A stretch of 30,421 bases of DNA from Acetobacteraceae bacterium (GCA_947379865.1 CANCOY010000041.1:1-30421), one strand, 5' to 3'; shown: positions 1 through 8,124, numbered from the stretch's first letter. Numbers and translations: made by a program. The notes: a model not told the origin generated them from the letters alone.

Positions 1-578
1 GTCTGCCCGACCTGCTGGTCTTTGCCCAGCACCATGGCCTCAAGGTTGGCACCATCGCCGATCTGATCGCCTATCGTCGCCGCCACGACAACCTGATCCA
101 GTGCGCTGCCGAGACGGAAATCGACTCCCGGCACGGCGGCATCTTCAAGATGCGCGTCTATGTGAACCGCGCCGAATATGCCGAGCACGTTGTGCTGGTG
201 AAGGGCAATGTGTCGGGACCAGAGCCCACACTGGTGCGCATGCACACGATCAACGTCTTTGAGGATCTGCTGGCCGACAGCAACAGCCGCTCTGGCCAGC
301 TTGAGGCCGCCATGCGGATGATCGGCAAGGAGGGCAGGGGCGTGATCGTGCTGATCCGCGATACCCGCCGCACCAGCCTGTCGGAACTGGTGCGCCACCG
401 CATCGACCACGAACCTGCGGCAGGTGTCGAATTGCGGGACTATGGTATTGGCGCCCAGATGCTGCTCGACCTTGGCGTGCAGAACATGATCCTTCTCTCC
501 AATACACAGCGCACCATCGTAGGGCTTGAGGGCTATGGCCTCGCCGTCGTGGAACAGCGCGCCCTCACAACGGATTGA
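1..578 (+). CDS. ribB: RibBX-type 3,4-dihydroxy-2-butanone 4-phosphate synthase, C-terminal part (5' end outside window)
   Basis: The frame is open from the left edge (first full codon at position 3) and stops at 576-578, so only the C-terminal part is here. The first residues (LPDLLVFAQHHGLKVGTIAD, then a Y-R-R-R-H-D stretch) match the end of a DHBP synthase domain, which makes the four-carbon unit of riboflavin from ribulose 5-phosphate. The rest aligns by eye with GTP cyclohydrolase II: QLEAAMRMI, GKEGRGVIVLIRD and DYGIGAQMLLDLGV are all family-like. The three zinc cysteines expected around the GDxxxSxRCDCG segment are absent; that stretch reads MHTINVFEDLLADSNSRSGQ. This is the layout described as RibBX in Proteobacteria, in which the second domain is not a working cyclohydrolase. 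ribH follows after four bases. Confidence 0.9.
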   Translation, partial: LPDLLVFAQHHGLKVGTIADLIAYRRRHDNLIQCAAETEIDSRHGGIFKMRVYVNRAEYAEHVVLVKGNVSGPEPTLVRMHTINVFEDLLADSNSRSGQLEAAMRMIGKEGRGVIVLIRDTRRTSLSELVRHRIDHEPAAGVELRDYGIGAQMLLDLGVQNMILLSNTQRTIVGLEGYGLAVVEQRALTTD

Positions 579-582
579 TCCC

Positions 583-1128
583 ATGGTGCAACTGAAGAAC
601 CAGGACAGCGGCGCGCCTGTCCGCAAGGCATCGGCCATACCGTCGCCGCATTCCGGGATTCCCTCATGGGATCGGCCCCACCTGATGATCATTGAAGCGC
701 GCTTCTATGGCGAACTGTGCGACGAGATGGCGCTTGGCGCCATGCAGACACTTGAGGAAGCCGGCGCCACTTGGGAGCGGATTGCCGTGCCAGGCGCCTT
801 CGAGATTCCCGGTGCCATTGCCATTGCCGCCCAGGGCGCGGCGATCACGCCGACCCGCCGTGGTTATGATGGCTATATCGCCCTTGGCTGCGTGATCCGG
901 GGTGAAACCTCGCATTACGACTATGTCTGCGGTGAAAGCGCGCGCGGCCTGCAGGATCTGGCCATTCAGCGTCACCTGGCCATCGGCTATGGGATTTTGA
1001 CGGTCGAGAACGAGGACCAGGCCTGGGCCCGTGCTGCCCTGGGCGAGGGCAACAAGGGGCGCGCCGCTGCCGAGGCGGCCCTTGCCATGATTGCCTTGAA
1101 GACACGTTTCGGTCTGCCCCCACGATGA
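583..1128 (+). CDS. ribH: 6,7-dimethyl-8-ribityllumazine synthase
   Basis: Lumazine synthase condenses the DHBP product with 5-amino-6-ribitylamino-uracil, the next-to-last riboflavin step, so it uses the product of the preceding gene. Family segments are clear: MIIEARFYGELCDEM, AVPGAFEIPGAIAIA and CVIRGETSHYDYVCGESARG, with the likely catalytic His at residue 111. ATG 583 is chosen because it lies four bases after the ribBX stop, which suggests coupled translation. It gives 181 residues with about 34 ahead of the conserved core. An in-frame ATG at 685 would give a compact protein of about 147 residues, so the N-terminus is not certain. The stop overlaps the nusB start (ATGA). Confidence 0.92.
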   Translation: MVQLKNQDSGAPVRKASAIPSPHSGIPSWDRPHLMIIEARFYGELCDEMALGAMQTLEEAGATWERIAVPGAFEIPGAIAIAAQGAAITPTRRGYDGYIALGCVIRGETSHYDYVCGESARGLQDLAIQRHLAIGYGILTVENEDQAWARAALGEGNKGRAAAEAALAMIALKTRFGLPPR

Positions 1129-1631
1129 CCGACATTCCGAAACCGCGTCGCGTAACCCGCCGGGCAGAGCATGGGGCGCGCAGTGCAGCCCGTCTGGCGG
1201 CGGTTCAGGCACTTTATCAGGCCGAAGTCACCAGCCTGCCGGCCAAACGGCTGATCCGGGAATTTGTCGAACATCGTCTTGGGGAGGCCATCGACGGCGA
1301 GGAAGTCGTTGAGGCGGATCCCGACCTGTTTGCCGAGATTGTCGAGGGCACGCTGTCGCGCCAGGACGAGATCGATACGCTGCTGGCCTCTGCCCTGATG
1401 GCTGGCTGGCCGGTTGACCGGCTGCAGAGCATCCTGCGTGCCTTGCTCAGGGCAGCGACGTGGGAACTGCTGGCCCGCCCGGATGTGCCGGCGCGGGTCG
1501 TGATGACCGAGTACATCGACATTGCGCACGCCTTCTTTGCGGAGCAGGAACCCCGCTTTGCCAATGGCGTTCTCGACACCCTGGCTCACCGGCTGCGCAC
1601 GGCGGAACTGCCTGCCGGGCGCGCATCCTGA
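1125..1631 (+). CDS. nusB: Transcription antitermination factor NusB
   Basis: NusB binds boxA RNA with S10 (NusE) in antitermination complexes on rRNA operons. The 168-residue protein has the all-helical NusB pattern: ARLAAVQALYQAE near the N-terminus, then RQDEIDTLLASAL, and the conserved C-terminal stretch EYIDIAHAFFAEQEPRFANG followed by VLD. A basic tail of about 20 residues precedes the fold. Its ATG overlaps the ribH stop by four bases, and a ribH-nusB-thiL order is common in bacteria. Confidence 0.95.
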   Translation: MTDIPKPRRVTRRAEHGARSAARLAAVQALYQAEVTSLPAKRLIREFVEHRLGEAIDGEEVVEADPDLFAEIVEGTLSRQDEIDTLLASALMAGWPVDRLQSILRALLRAATWELLARPDVPARVVMTEYIDIAHAFFAEQEPRFANGVLDTLAHRLRTAELPAGRAS

Positions 1632-1638
1632 GGCTGAA

Positions 1639-2607
1639 TTGGGCGCCGGGCTCGACGAATTCGGCCTGATTGCGCGTTATCTTGCGCCGCTTGCCGGGCC
1701 GGGTGGGCTTGGCCTTCTCGACGATGCGGCACTGCTCCAGCCCACACCCGGCAATGACCTTGTCCTGACCAAGGACATGATCATTGCCGGTGTTCATTTT
1801 CTCGATGACGACCCGCCCGGGATGATCGCGGCCAAGCTGCTGCGGGTGAACCTGTCGGACCTGGCCGCCAAGGGTGCGCGGCCGCGGGCCTATCTGCTGG
1901 GCCTGGCCCTGCCTGCGGGGATTGACGAGGCCTGGATCGCCGCCTTCGCCCGCGGCCTTGCCGACGATCAGCAAACCTTCGGGATCGAACTGCTGGGCGG
2001 GGATACCACCGCCACCCAGGGGCCGGTCGTGTTATCCCTTACCGCCATCGGCGAAGTACCAGTCGGAACCATGCTTCGGCGCGGTGGTGCCCGCGCGGGC
2101 GATCTTGTGGCGGTATCCGGCACCATTGGCGATGGCATGCTGGGGCTTGAGGCCAGTCTGGGGCAGCTGCCGGGCCTGGCGCCGGGGGATGCCGCCTGGC
2201 TCCGCGACCGTTATCTCAGGCCGCAGCCGCGCCTTGCCCTCGGGGCGCGCCTGCGCCGTTGGGCTACGGCAGGGGCCGATGTTTCTGACGGCCTGATCGC
2301 GGACCTTGGCAACATAGCCAGGGCATCGGGCCTTTCGGCGGAACTTGATCTCTCGCTTGTTCCCCTGTCCCCCCAGGCTATGGCGGCCCTTGCCGTGCGG
2401 CCAGAGCTTGCCGCGCGAATCCCCACTGGCGGCGACGACTACGAACTGGTGATCACCCTCGCCCCGTCCGATCTGGTGCGTCTGCAGGTGGAAAGCGATC
2501 CGCCGCTGACGATCATCGGCAAGATGGTCTCGGGAAAAACCGGAATCGTGACGGATGAAAAGGGCCAGCCGCTTGGGCCTGGCGGCTACCGTCACTTTGG
2601 CAGCTGA
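1639..2607 (+). CDS. thiL: Thiamine-monophosphate kinase
   Basis: ThiL phosphorylates thiamine monophosphate to thiamine diphosphate with ATP. The start is taken as TTG 1639: a GAGG at 1630-1633 sits five bases upstream, and the protein then begins MGAGLDEFGLIARYLAPLAG, the usual ThiL N-terminus. No ATG or GTG fits; the first in-frame ATG upstream (1522) lies inside nusB. The result is 322 residues, normal for the family. Visible motifs are LLDDAALL, TKDMIIAGVHF, LLGGDTTA, GADVSDGLIADLG and TGGDDYEL, which form the ATP/Mg and substrate sites of this PurM-like fold. It starts seven bases after the nusB stop, so it is co-transcribed. Confidence 0.94.
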   Translation: MGAGLDEFGLIARYLAPLAGPGGLGLLDDAALLQPTPGNDLVLTKDMIIAGVHFLDDDPPGMIAAKLLRVNLSDLAAKGARPRAYLLGLALPAGIDEAWIAAFARGLADDQQTFGIELLGGDTTATQGPVVLSLTAIGEVPVGTMLRRGGARAGDLVAVSGTIGDGMLGLEASLGQLPGLAPGDAAWLRDRYLRPQPRLALGARLRRWATAGADVSDGLIADLGNIARASGLSAELDLSLVPLSPQAMAALAVRPELAARIPTGGDDYELVITLAPSDLVRLQVESDPPLTIIGKMVSGKTGIVTDEKGQPLGPGGYRHFGS

Positions 2608-2728
2608 CACTCTGTGACAGCCGGCTTTGCGTTGCGAGCGCAGCGTTAGCGTTTCATTAGCCTATTTAGTTTAGCTTGCGCTCCTTACTCATCTCTCGAT
2701 TTTCAGGTCCAGCGGAACGAGGCGATGC

Positions 2729-3193
2729 ATGCGTGCCGGTGGTGCCTTTATTGTCTTTATGACGTCCATAGGGGTTGTCGGTGGTGGGGTAATTGCCGTC
2801 AAGCCGGACTTGCTGGCGCAGTTCTCCACCAAATTCTCTGCCGCTGAAGCCCCCCCGGCTCAGGTCACTGAGATCGGGAACACCTATGTCAAAGTCGGGA
2901 CCCTGTTCGTTCCCGTGATGCAAAATGGCAAGCTGCGCGACCGTCTCGCCATGCGCCTGACCATCGAGGCCAATAACCCACCGGCAGGCACCCTCATCGA
3001 GGACAACCTGCCGCGCATCTATGATGCGTGCATGCGCGAGATGATGGCGCGCCCCCCGGAAATGCCGACCGACATAACCTCAGTGGATATCGAGGGTGTT
3101 CGCAAGCGCCTGCTGGCCATTGCCGAGTCGGTGGTGGGACCCGGGCAGATCCGGTCGTTGCTGATCTCTGCCGTGATCCCGGTCCGCAGCTGA
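2729..3193 (+). CDS. Small membrane-anchored protein, FliL-like layout, function unknown
   Basis: A 154-residue protein with one N-terminal hydrophobic segment (about residues 5-24), a short Pro/Ala linker, and a C-terminal domain. That domain has a strand-rich start (VKVGTLFVPVMQNGKLRDRL), then LPRIYDACMREMMARPP, then a helix and a final strand. The order of TM anchor, 'LFVPV' strand, PRI-DA helix and terminal strand resembles the flagellar stator-associated FliL family, but similarity by eye is weak and no flagellar gene is nearby. ATG 2729 has GAGG at 2719-2722; another ATG at 2725 is in a different frame. It follows thiL after 121 bases, so it may have its own promoter. The alternative is an unrelated inner-membrane or periplasmic protein. 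Confidence 0.7.
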   Translation: MRAGGAFIVFMTSIGVVGGGVIAVKPDLLAQFSTKFSAAEAPPAQVTEIGNTYVKVGTLFVPVMQNGKLRDRLAMRLTIEANNPPAGTLIEDNLPRIYDACMREMMARPPEMPTDITSVDIEGVRKRLLAIAESVVGPGQIRSLLISAVIPVRS

Positions 3194-3206
3194 TTGCAGC
3201 TCGCAC

Positions 3207-3242
3207 AAAGAAAAAGAGCCCAGCCATTGCTGGCCAGGCTCT
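3207..3242 (-). terminator. Rho-independent terminator downstream of tRNA-Pro
   Basis: On the minus strand a hairpin with outer arms AGAGCC/GGCTCT (3237-3242 and 3215-3220) and an inner GCTGG/CCAGC pairing is followed by TTTTTCTTT (3207-3215). It lies 19 bases past the 3' CCA of the tRNA, in the right orientation to end that transcript. Its T-tract lies about 14 bases past the stop of the facing plus-strand gene. Confidence 0.75.
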
Positions 3243-3260
3243 ATTCCTGCTTTCGCATAT

Positions 3261-3337
<77 letters not shown>

Positions 3338-3366
3338 ATACTGCCGCAGTTCCCTGCGGAGGCCGG

Positions 3367-3395
3367 ACAATAGCAACGCAGCCCCTCGGCTGCAA
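3367..3395 (-). promoter_or_regulatory. Candidate sigma-70 promoter for tRNA-Pro
   Basis: On the minus strand TTGCAG (3390-3395) and TATTGT (3367-3372) are separated by 17 bases, about 30 bases upstream of the mature tRNA 5' end. The -10 matches four of six consensus bases and the -35 three of six. It fits the tRNA position well but the call is by eye only. Confidence 0.45.
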
Positions 3396-3458
3396 CGGCA
3401 GCAGGGAAGCTTTTCGCATATCCCTGCATTTGTCCTGTCCGGCTGAAATCGGTCCTCA

Positions 3459-4019
3459 TCAGGCCGGGATGAGTTCCTCATCTGCGACAACCAGAAGCTC
3501 GCGAATGGAGAGCAATTCGGCCCGCAGCGCTGCAAGCTCAGCCTTGGGATGGTCCATGGCCAGCACGTCGGCCAGGTCATGCGGTGAGGGCAGTGCAGCC
3601 GGGTCCCACGGCTGCGCCAGCGCTTCAATCGGGATGCCGCCCACAGGGGCGCCAGCGGTTGTTGTCAGCGGTGGCGTGGAGACTTCTGGAGTCGGCTGGC
3701 CAAGGGTGGCAAGCCCACGGCCAATATCCGCCACAGAGCGGGGCCCATTCTCGCGCAGGACCTTCTGCACACCCTTGATGGTGTAACCATCTGTGTAAAG
3801 CAGCTGGCGGATGCCGCGAAGCAGCTCAAGATCTTCCGGACGATAGTAGCGCCGCCCGCCACCGCGCTTCATGGGGCGGATCTGGGTGAATTTGCTTTCC
3901 CAGAAGCGCAGCACATGTTGCGGCACATCAAGCTCGAGGGAGACCTCGCTGATGGTGCGGAATGCGTCAGGGGACTTGATCGCGGAGGTACGGCCGGTAT
4001 CGCGCTCGGCAAGGCTCAT
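3459..4019 (-). CDS. MerR-family transcriptional regulator (ihfA-linked type)
   Basis: The 186-residue protein has an N-terminal winged helix-turn-helix at about residues 20-90 (FRTISEVSLELDVPQHVLRF, then KRGGGRRYYRPEDLELL and YTIKGVQKVLRENG), diagnostic of the MerR fold. The middle (residues 100-150) is Pro/Ala/Thr-rich and probably disordered. A Leu/Ala-rich helix at about 156-180 could be the dimer coiled coil. No metal-binding cysteines are present, so it is not a classical metal sensor. It begins 16 bases after the ihfA stop on the same strand, an arrangement common in alphaproteobacteria. Its effector is unknown. Confidence 0.9.
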   Translation of the reverse strand: MSLAERDTGRTSAIKSPDAFRTISEVSLELDVPQHVLRFWESKFTQIRPMKRGGGRRYYRPEDLELLRGIRQLLYTDGYTIKGVQKVLRENGPRSVADIGRGLATLGQPTPEVSTPPLTTTAGAPVGGIPIEALAQPWDPAALPSPHDLADVLAMDHPKAELAALRAELLSIRELLVVADEELIPA

Positions 4020-4035
4020 TGCAAAGGACTTCCGC

Positions 4036-4347
4036 TTACGTCCCGGCGTCAGCCGGGGATGTATTGATGCGTTCCTTCAGGACATGACTGGGGCGGAACA
4101 CAAGGACCCGGCGGGGTTCGATGGGAACCTCTTCACCGGTTTTTGGATTGCGGCCAATCCGTCCGCCTTTCTGGCGCACGGAGAAGGAGCCGAATGATGA
4201 GATCTTGACGGTGTCGCCACGCACAAGGCTGCCGGCAATCTGGTCCAGCACAGCCTCGACAAGCTCGGCGGACTCGTTCCGGGAAAGGCCTACTTCCTGG
4301 TAGACGGCCTCACTAAGATGCGCGCGGGTGATTGTTTTTTCGCTCAC
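4036..4347 (-). CDS. ihfA: Integration host factor subunit alpha
   Basis: IHF alpha pairs with IHF beta to bend DNA at specific sites in the nucleoid, recombination and sigma-54 promoters. The 103-residue protein has the full HU/IHF fold: LVEAVLDQIAGSLVRGDTVK, SSFGSFSVRQKGGRIGRNPK and TGEEVPIEPRRVLVFRPS. The RNPKTGE arm carries the proline that intercalates into DNA. The extended tail (HVLKERINTSPADAGT) is typical of alphaproteobacterial IhfA. The start is GTG 4347 preceded by a G-rich tract. Transcription probably starts at the promoter at 4385-4413. Confidence 0.95.
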   Translation of the reverse strand: MSEKTITRAHLSEAVYQEVGLSRNESAELVEAVLDQIAGSLVRGDTVKISSFGSFSVRQKGGRIGRNPKTGEEVPIEPRRVLVFRPSHVLKERINTSPADAGT

Positions 4348-4384
4348 GGGCGACCCCCCTGCCGCGTTTGCCGCGGACCTTCAA

Positions 4385-4413
4385 ACCCTAGCCGAAACGG
4401 AGAAATCCGTCAA
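4385..4413 (-). promoter_or_regulatory. Candidate sigma-70 promoter for ihfA-merR
   Basis: On the minus strand TTGACG (4408-4413, five of six consensus bases) and TAGGGT (4385-4390, three of six) are 17 bases apart. The -10 ends 37 bases before the ihfA GTG. It lies in the 153-bp gap between fabH and ihfA, so the pair can be transcribed independently of the lipid genes. Confidence 0.5.
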
Positions 4414-4500
4414 TTACAAGGGATTACACGGGGTCTTTTAGATGTTGCAGCGCAAGATAGCCCAACCTATGGGCGCGGAGGTCCGCCTAGGCTGCTGGCG

Positions 4501-5499
4501 TTAGACCCTGACGAGCGCGGAGCCCCAGGTGAAGCCACCGCCCATGGCCTCGAGCAGCACCAACTGCCCCGGGCGGATCCGCCCATCGGCCACGGCCTCT
4601 GCAAAGGCAAGGGGAACCGAGGCGGCTGAGGTATTGCCGTGATGATCGACCGTCATGATGACCTTGGCCGGATCAACGCCAAGCTTGCGGGCGGTTCCCT
4701 CAAGAATCCGTTGGTTGGCCTGATGGGGAACGATCCAGTCAATGTCATCAGCCGTCAGCCCGTTGGCATCCAGGGCCTCGCGGACGACGGCGGCAAGATT
4801 GACCACGGCGTGACGGAAGACCTCCTTGCCAACCATGCGGACATGGCCGACCGTCTGGGTCGACGACGGGCCACCATCGACATAGAGCAGATCCTGATGG
4901 CGGCCATCTGCATGCAGATGGGTTGAAAGGACGCCGCGCTGGGTCGCGCCGGCGTCGCCCTCTGCTTCGGGTTCGGCCCGCAGCACCATGGCGCCGGCAC
5001 CATCGCCGAAAAGAACGCAGGTCGTGCGGTCCGTCCAGTCGAGAATCCGGGAAAATGTTTCAGCCCCGATGACAAGGGCGCCCTTGGACTGACCGGCCTT
5101 GATGAAATTGTCGGCCACGGCCAAGGCGTAGACGAAGCCCGAGCAGACGGCCTGGATGTCGAATGCGGCGCCCCGCGTAATGCCCAGTCGCGCCTGAACC
5201 TTGGCCGCGGTTGCCGGGAAGGTCTGGTCGGGCGTGGCGGTACCCAGAACGATCAGATCGATATCATCGGGGCCAAGCCCGGCCTGGGCCATGGCGCGGC
5301 TGGCCGCGTGGAAGGCCAGATCGGAGGTCAGTTCGCCAACGGCGGCAATGTGACGCTGCCTGATGCCGGAACGCTCGACAATCCATTCGTCCGAGGTATC
5401 GACCTGTTGGGCCAGCTCGGCGTTGGTCAGCACGCGGTCGGGCAGGTAACCGCCGACACCGGCGATGACTGAGCGGAAACGGGTAAGCGAACGGGTCAC
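4501..5499 (-). CDS. fabH: Beta-ketoacyl-ACP synthase III
   Basis: FabH starts fatty acid synthesis by condensing acetyl-CoA (or another short acyl-CoA) with malonyl-ACP. The 332-residue protein has the complete thiolase-fold triad: Cys119 in AVCSGFVYAL, His259 in WIVPHQANQRI and Asn289 in HHGNTSAAS. The N-terminal GVGGYLPDRVLTN and DEWIVERSGIRQR and the C-terminal EAMGGGFTWGSALVRV are also standard. The start codon is GTG 5499, overlapping the plsX stop by four bases (GTGA), so translation is coupled. It is the last gene of the DUF177-rpmF-plsX-fabH series. Confidence 0.96.
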   Translation of the reverse strand: MTRSLTRFRSVIAGVGGYLPDRVLTNAELAQQVDTSDEWIVERSGIRQRHIAAVGELTSDLAFHAASRAMAQAGLGPDDIDLIVLGTATPDQTFPATAAKVQARLGITRGAAFDIQAVCSGFVYALAVADNFIKAGQSKGALVIGAETFSRILDWTDRTTCVLFGDGAGAMVLRAEPEAEGDAGATQRGVLSTHLHADGRHQDLLYVDGGPSSTQTVGHVRMVGKEVFRHAVVNLAAVVREALDANGLTADDIDWIVPHQANQRILEGTARKLGVDPAKVIMTVDHHGNTSAASVPLAFAEAVADGRIRPGQLVLLEAMGGGFTWGSALVRV

Positions 5500-6524
5500 G
5501 TCGGGGATGCCTGAACTTCCGGCACATCTCCCAGCCCCTCGAGGTCGGCAGAGATGCGATTGACGAGATCACCCGCCGCAAGATTCACGGCAAGTGTTAT
5601 GGCGGCGGCAAAGCCCGTGGCATTTGTGCCGCCATGACTTTTCACCACCAGACCACCCAGGCCAAGGAAAACGCCACCGTTATAGCGCTGCGGATCCAAC
5701 CGGTCCCTGAGGGACATAAGGGCAGGGCGCGCCAGAAGATAGGCGATCTTGGTGATCAGGGATCGACGAAATGCACCTGCCAGATAGGAGGCGATCTGGC
5801 GGGCCGTGCCCTCGGCGGTCTTGAGGGCGATATTGCCGGCGAAACCATCGGCGACGATCACGTCAGCCTCGCCTGCGCCAATGCCATTGCCCTCGATATA
5901 GCCGATGAATTCAAACGGTCCGTCAGCTTCCTTCAAGAGGGCGTGGGCACCCTTGATCGCCTCGTTGCCCTTGACCTCCTCGGTGCCGATGTTCAGCAGC
6001 GCCACTGTGGGTTTCAGCAGGCCGAGGCAGGTGCGCGCAAACGCCGCCCCCATCACTGCGAACTGGACCAGATTGCGCGCGTTGCAATCAACATTGGCCC
6101 CAAGGTCGAGCATCACGGATTCCCCACGCATGGTGGGGAAGAACGAGGCAATGGCCGGCCGGTCAATGCCGGGGGAGGTGCGCAGCAGGAATTTTGAGAT
6201 GGCCATCAGCGCGCCGGTATTGCCGGCCGAGACGGCTGCCTGCGCCGTGCCATCACGCACGGACTCGATCGCCAGCCACATGCTTGTGCCCTTGCCACGG
6301 CGAAGAGCCTGTCCAGGCTTTTCGTCGGCAGATACGGCCAGGTCGGTATGGTGGATGGTGGCGACACCTGCCAGCGCGGGATGCGCGGCCAGCAGGGGTT
6401 CAAGGCGCGCACGATCACCGAAAAGCACAAAGCGTGCTTCCGGATGCCGCACACGCGCCATCGCCAAGCCCTCAACGACCACGTCAGGGGCTTTGTCTCC
6501 CCCCATGGCGTCAAGCGCTATCAT
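5496..6524 (-). CDS. plsX: Phosphate acyltransferase PlsX
   Basis: PlsX converts acyl-ACP to acyl-phosphate, the donor for PlsY in phospholipid synthesis. The protein begins MIALDAMGGDKAPDVVVEGL, the family N-terminus, and contains VSAGNTGALMA, LDLGANVDC, NIGTEEVKGNE and DGFAGNIALKTAEGT. ATG 6524 is preferred; a TTG at 6539 would add five residues (MSKSC) but has no clear ribosome binding site. The length is about 342 residues, as expected. It begins 50 bases after rpmF on the same strand and overlaps fabH at its end. Confidence 0.94.
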   Translation of the reverse strand: MIALDAMGGDKAPDVVVEGLAMARVRHPEARFVLFGDRARLEPLLAAHPALAGVATIHHTDLAVSADEKPGQALRRGKGTSMWLAIESVRDGTAQAAVSAGNTGALMAISKFLLRTSPGIDRPAIASFFPTMRGESVMLDLGANVDCNARNLVQFAVMGAAFARTCLGLLKPTVALLNIGTEEVKGNEAIKGAHALLKEADGPFEFIGYIEGNGIGAGEADVIVADGFAGNIALKTAEGTARQIASYLAGAFRRSLITKIAYLLARPALMSLRDRLDPQRYNGGVFLGLGGLVVKSHGGTNATGFAAAITLAVNLAAGDLVNRISADLEGLGDVPEVQASPT

Positions 6525-6574
6525 GCAGGATTTACTCAAAGGGGCTTGCCCCAGGGACGGACCCGACGTGCGTG

Positions 6575-6760
6575 TCAGGCGGCCGGGCTTTGCGCCACGA
6601 CTTCACGGCCATCGTAATGGCCACACGCCGTGCAGACGTGGTGAGGGCGCTTCAGCTCGCCGCAATTCGGGCAGTCGGCAACGGAAACCGGCTTCAGGGC
6701 ATGATGGCTGCGACGCATGTTACGACGCGAGCTGGAGGTGCGCTTTTTGGGAACGGCCAT
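6575..6760 (-). CDS. rpmF: 50S ribosomal protein L32
   Basis: The 61-residue basic protein begins MAVPKKRTSSSRRNMRRSHH, the L32 signature. It has a zinc ribbon of the form CPNC...CTAC (C-x2-C-x10-C-x2-C), so it is the zinc-binding form rather than the Cys-less paralogue. It lies between DUF177 and plsX, the classic rpmF neighbourhood that links ribosome and membrane synthesis. A promoter-like sequence lies about 55 bases upstream. Confidence 0.96.
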   Translation of the reverse strand: MAVPKKRTSSSRRNMRRSHHALKPVSVADCPNCGELKRPHHVCTACGHYDGREVVAQSPAA

Positions 6761-6814
6761 GACTGAGACTCTTTCTAAGCGCCGCGCGGGTCGGGCCCAC
6801 GCAGGATTTGCGAG

Positions 6815-6842
6815 AACATACTCAAAAGGTGGCAGGACTCAA
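6815..6842 (-). promoter_or_regulatory. Candidate sigma-70 promoter for rpmF-plsX-fabH
   Basis: On the minus strand TTGAGT (6837-6842) and TATGTT (6815-6820) are separated by 16 bases, each matching four of six consensus bases. The -35 overlaps the DUF177 stop codon and the -10 is 54 bases from the rpmF ATG. It would allow rpmF-plsX-fabH expression apart from the upstream gene. The call is by eye. Confidence 0.4.
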
Positions 6843-7411
6843 GCCTTGTCTCGCCTGGTCTGCAGAATGGCAAAGGGATTGGGTCGTTTTTCGGCTTCCT
6901 CGGGCTCTGGTTCGGCGGGAATCTGGAATTCCGCGCCGGCGGCCCGGGGATAGGGCTCCAGCGCCAGCGCCAGATGCTCTGCAATGGCCTCGCCGATGTC
7001 GAGGGTGTTGCCAACCAGAAGCTCGGGCGGATCGGGCGCCTCGGGATCAACCAGTTCGCCTTCTTCGCCCATGCGGACATGGGCTTCTTCCCAGGCTGCC
7101 ACCCGGTCTGCGGGGAGAAAGCGTATCGAAAACCGCTCAGCGACCTGCTGGACGACGGGTTCCAGGGTCACGATGCAGGATTGCACCACCTCGGCCTCGA
7201 ACGTCACCTCAAGGGCGACGCCGCGGCTGCGGTCGGTGCGGGTCAGCACGGCATGCGCCTTGAGCCAGCGTATGTCGACAATGTCAAAACGCTGGGCAAG
7301 GGCGGCACATTCATCCGCGCTGGCCGTCAGCCGCTCGTGCTGGCCGGAGTCGGGCAGACGGTCGATCACAACAGGCCGGCTGAACTCGGGTGTGGGCAGG
7401 GCTTGGGTCAT
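6839..7411 (-). CDS. YceD/DUF177-family protein
   Basis: The 190-residue protein matches the DUF177 (COG1399) family: a strand-rich N-terminal half, then VTFEAEVVQSCIVTLEPVVQ with the single conserved Cys that precedes the family's typical 'C.R.L' segment, then acidic stretches (VDPEAPDPPELLVGNTLDIG) and EAIAEHLALALEPYPRA. YceD homologues are encoded beside rpmF and have been linked to 23S rRNA accumulation; the biochemical role is unsettled. It starts 22 bases after the stop of the CBP3-like gene on the same strand. Confidence 0.85.
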   Translation of the reverse strand: MTQALPTPEFSRPVVIDRLPDSGQHERLTASADECAALAQRFDIVDIRWLKAHAVLTRTDRSRGVALEVTFEAEVVQSCIVTLEPVVQQVAERFSIRFLPADRVAAWEEAHVRMGEEGELVDPEAPDPPELLVGNTLDIGEAIAEHLALALEPYPRAAGAEFQIPAEPEPEEAEKRPNPFAILQTRRDKA

Positions 7412-7433
7412 GGGTGTGCCTCTAACGGCTGCG

Positions 7434-7976
7434 TCATGTCAGGTCTGGAGGCAGAGCGGCAAAGACAAGGGTGCCCTTTTCCGTCAGGTCGGCGGTCTCA
7501 CACGCGGCAAGCGTCGTGACGCAGGCGCCCACATAGGCTGCCAGCAGCGCCAGGTCTGCCGAAGGCGGCGGGTCGCCGCGATAGAGGTTGCGGGCGAGCG
7601 CCTCGCAAAGGGCCTCAGGCTCGCCCTCCAGCCCCTCCTGATAGGCTGAGACGCGGCCATAGAAGGCGGCGACCATCGCCTTGACGCGTTTGCCCACGCT
7701 CAGATCCCCCACGCCCATCTCGCGCAGCGAGCGATCCATGTCGGCAAACATGAAATCGAAGAGGGCCTGAGCCAGCTTTCCGGTGCCCTGTGTCGCCTTG
7801 AGACGATGGAACACAAGAAAGCCGTGGAGGGTGATCATGTCGAAGCGGCCGTCAAGCGAATCGGGAACGCCAAGCCGCGCGTAGAAAACCGGTGCCCTGG
7901 CGCGGGCAACAATGGCGCTGTAAAGGCGGGAGGCGGTTTCCTCATGGCGGGAACGGCCAAACAAACGGGCAAGCAT
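7434..7976 (-). CDS. Ubiquinol-cytochrome c chaperone (CBP3 family)
   Basis: Members of this family assist cytochrome b maturation in bc1-complex assembly in alphaproteobacteria and mitochondria. Matching segments are FYARLGVPDSLDGRFDMITL, FLVFHRLKATQGTGKLAQAL and DFMFADMDRSLREMGVGDLS, with VGKRVKAMVAAFYGR after. ATG 7976 is chosen because GGAG lies eight bases upstream and it gives 180 residues, typical of the family. The reading frame stays open upstream to 8075 but that stretch is Arg/Pro-rich and unlike coding sequence. bamE diverges from it across 148 bases. Confidence 0.88.
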   Translation of the reverse strand: MLARLFGRSRHEETASRLYSAIVARARAPVFYARLGVPDSLDGRFDMITLHGFLVFHRLKATQGTGKLAQALFDFMFADMDRSLREMGVGDLSVGKRVKAMVAAFYGRVSAYQEGLEGEPEALCEALARNLYRGDPPPSADLALLAAYVGACVTTLAACETADLTEKGTLVFAALPPDLT

Positions 7977-8124
7977 CAGGGGGTCTCCGGTCCCCATACG
8001 CCAACTACTTGACGGGCGGCGGGGCGGAATGAGAAGGTCCGGCACTGTACTTAGGCGGTTTCGGCGGCAGGTCAATCGCCGTGATCAGCAGAGGCCCTTG
8101 GTGCCTCGGGATTGGAGCGCACCC

